A DNA stretch of 64,000 nucleotides from Nitrospira sp. (GTDB taxonomy: Bacteria; Nitrospirota; Nitrospiria; Nitrospirales; Nitrospiraceae), in assembly GCA_024760545.1 (NCBI GenBank), contig CP060501.1, positions 901,001-965,000 of the forward strand, written 5' to 3'. The position numbers and the translations under genes are program-made. Shown here piece after piece: positions 61,651 to 64,000 of the stretch (positions are counted from its first letter, which is position 1; each line of letters opens with the position of its first letter). Under the pieces are notes generated by a model. It had not been told where the DNA came from. It searched no databases and saw only the letters and a program-made list of their open reading frames with translations.

Positions 61651-64000
<2,350 letters not shown>

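Overview
The window looks like a piece of a Nitrospira-type chromosome (phylum Nitrospirota). This is inferred from gene content and style, not from a database match. The signs are short secreted proteins with strong GGAGG ribosome sites, CxxC zinc-ribbon microproteins, a GlrK/QseG/GlrR-like sigma-54 regulatory operon, many small stress genes, and hairpin repeats of about 80-125 bp sitting at gene ends. The 23S rRNA at the right edge would settle the genus.

Layout. (1) 1-9.4 kb is a gene-poor accessory stretch. It holds at least six members of one small-protein family (about 75-120 aa, core Q-x-D-G-T-W-x-C followed by an E-E-A-x-x-A-A-L helix), three zinc-ribbon microproteins, two small lipoproteins, a DUF1566 protein and an exported nuclease homologue. 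(2) 9.5-15.1 kb carries a secreted protein, the sigma-54 response regulator / lipoprotein / histidine kinase operon and a membrane protein, all on the minus strand. (3) 15.2-26.9 kb is mostly housekeeping: clpB, comM/yifB, a stand-alone RAM-domain protein, an oxidoreductase, a dienelactone-hydrolase-like protein, a DUF423 protein and a bactofilin, with hairpin repeats between them. (4) 27.4-39.4 kb is an accessory island of lipoproteins and hydrolases: a lipoprotein pair, a membrane protein, a SIR2-domain protein, a PhoD-like phosphatase, a lipoprotein alpha/beta hydrolase, a DUF2278 protein with a lamin-tail domain, a lipoprotein dienelactone hydrolase and a DUF900-type hydrolase. (5) 39.5-47.3 kb has a Tat-exported flavin amine oxidase, the 5-oxoprolinase operon pxpB-pxpA-pxpC, a zinc alcohol dehydrogenase and an MFS exporter.

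(6) 47.5-60.4 kb is a block of detoxification and redox-stress genes: two NmrA-like reductases, two SnoaL-like proteins, a quinone reductase, a cupin, MsrB, MsrA, a monoheme cytochrome, an exported isochorismatase-like hydrolase, glutathione peroxidase, a second amine oxidase, exonuclease III and a Tll0287-like heme protein. Its likely shared theme is handling oxidised proteins, lipids, quinones and DNA.

(7) 60.9-64 kb is the 3' part of an rRNA operon on the minus strand: most of the 23S rRNA, then 5S. Just downstream of 5S lies an unusual tandem array of three nested hairpins, with a period of about 162 nt, that reuses the sequence of the 5S 3' end. This array, the six-copy small-protein family, and the membrane protein + SIR2 pair are the items I find least explained.
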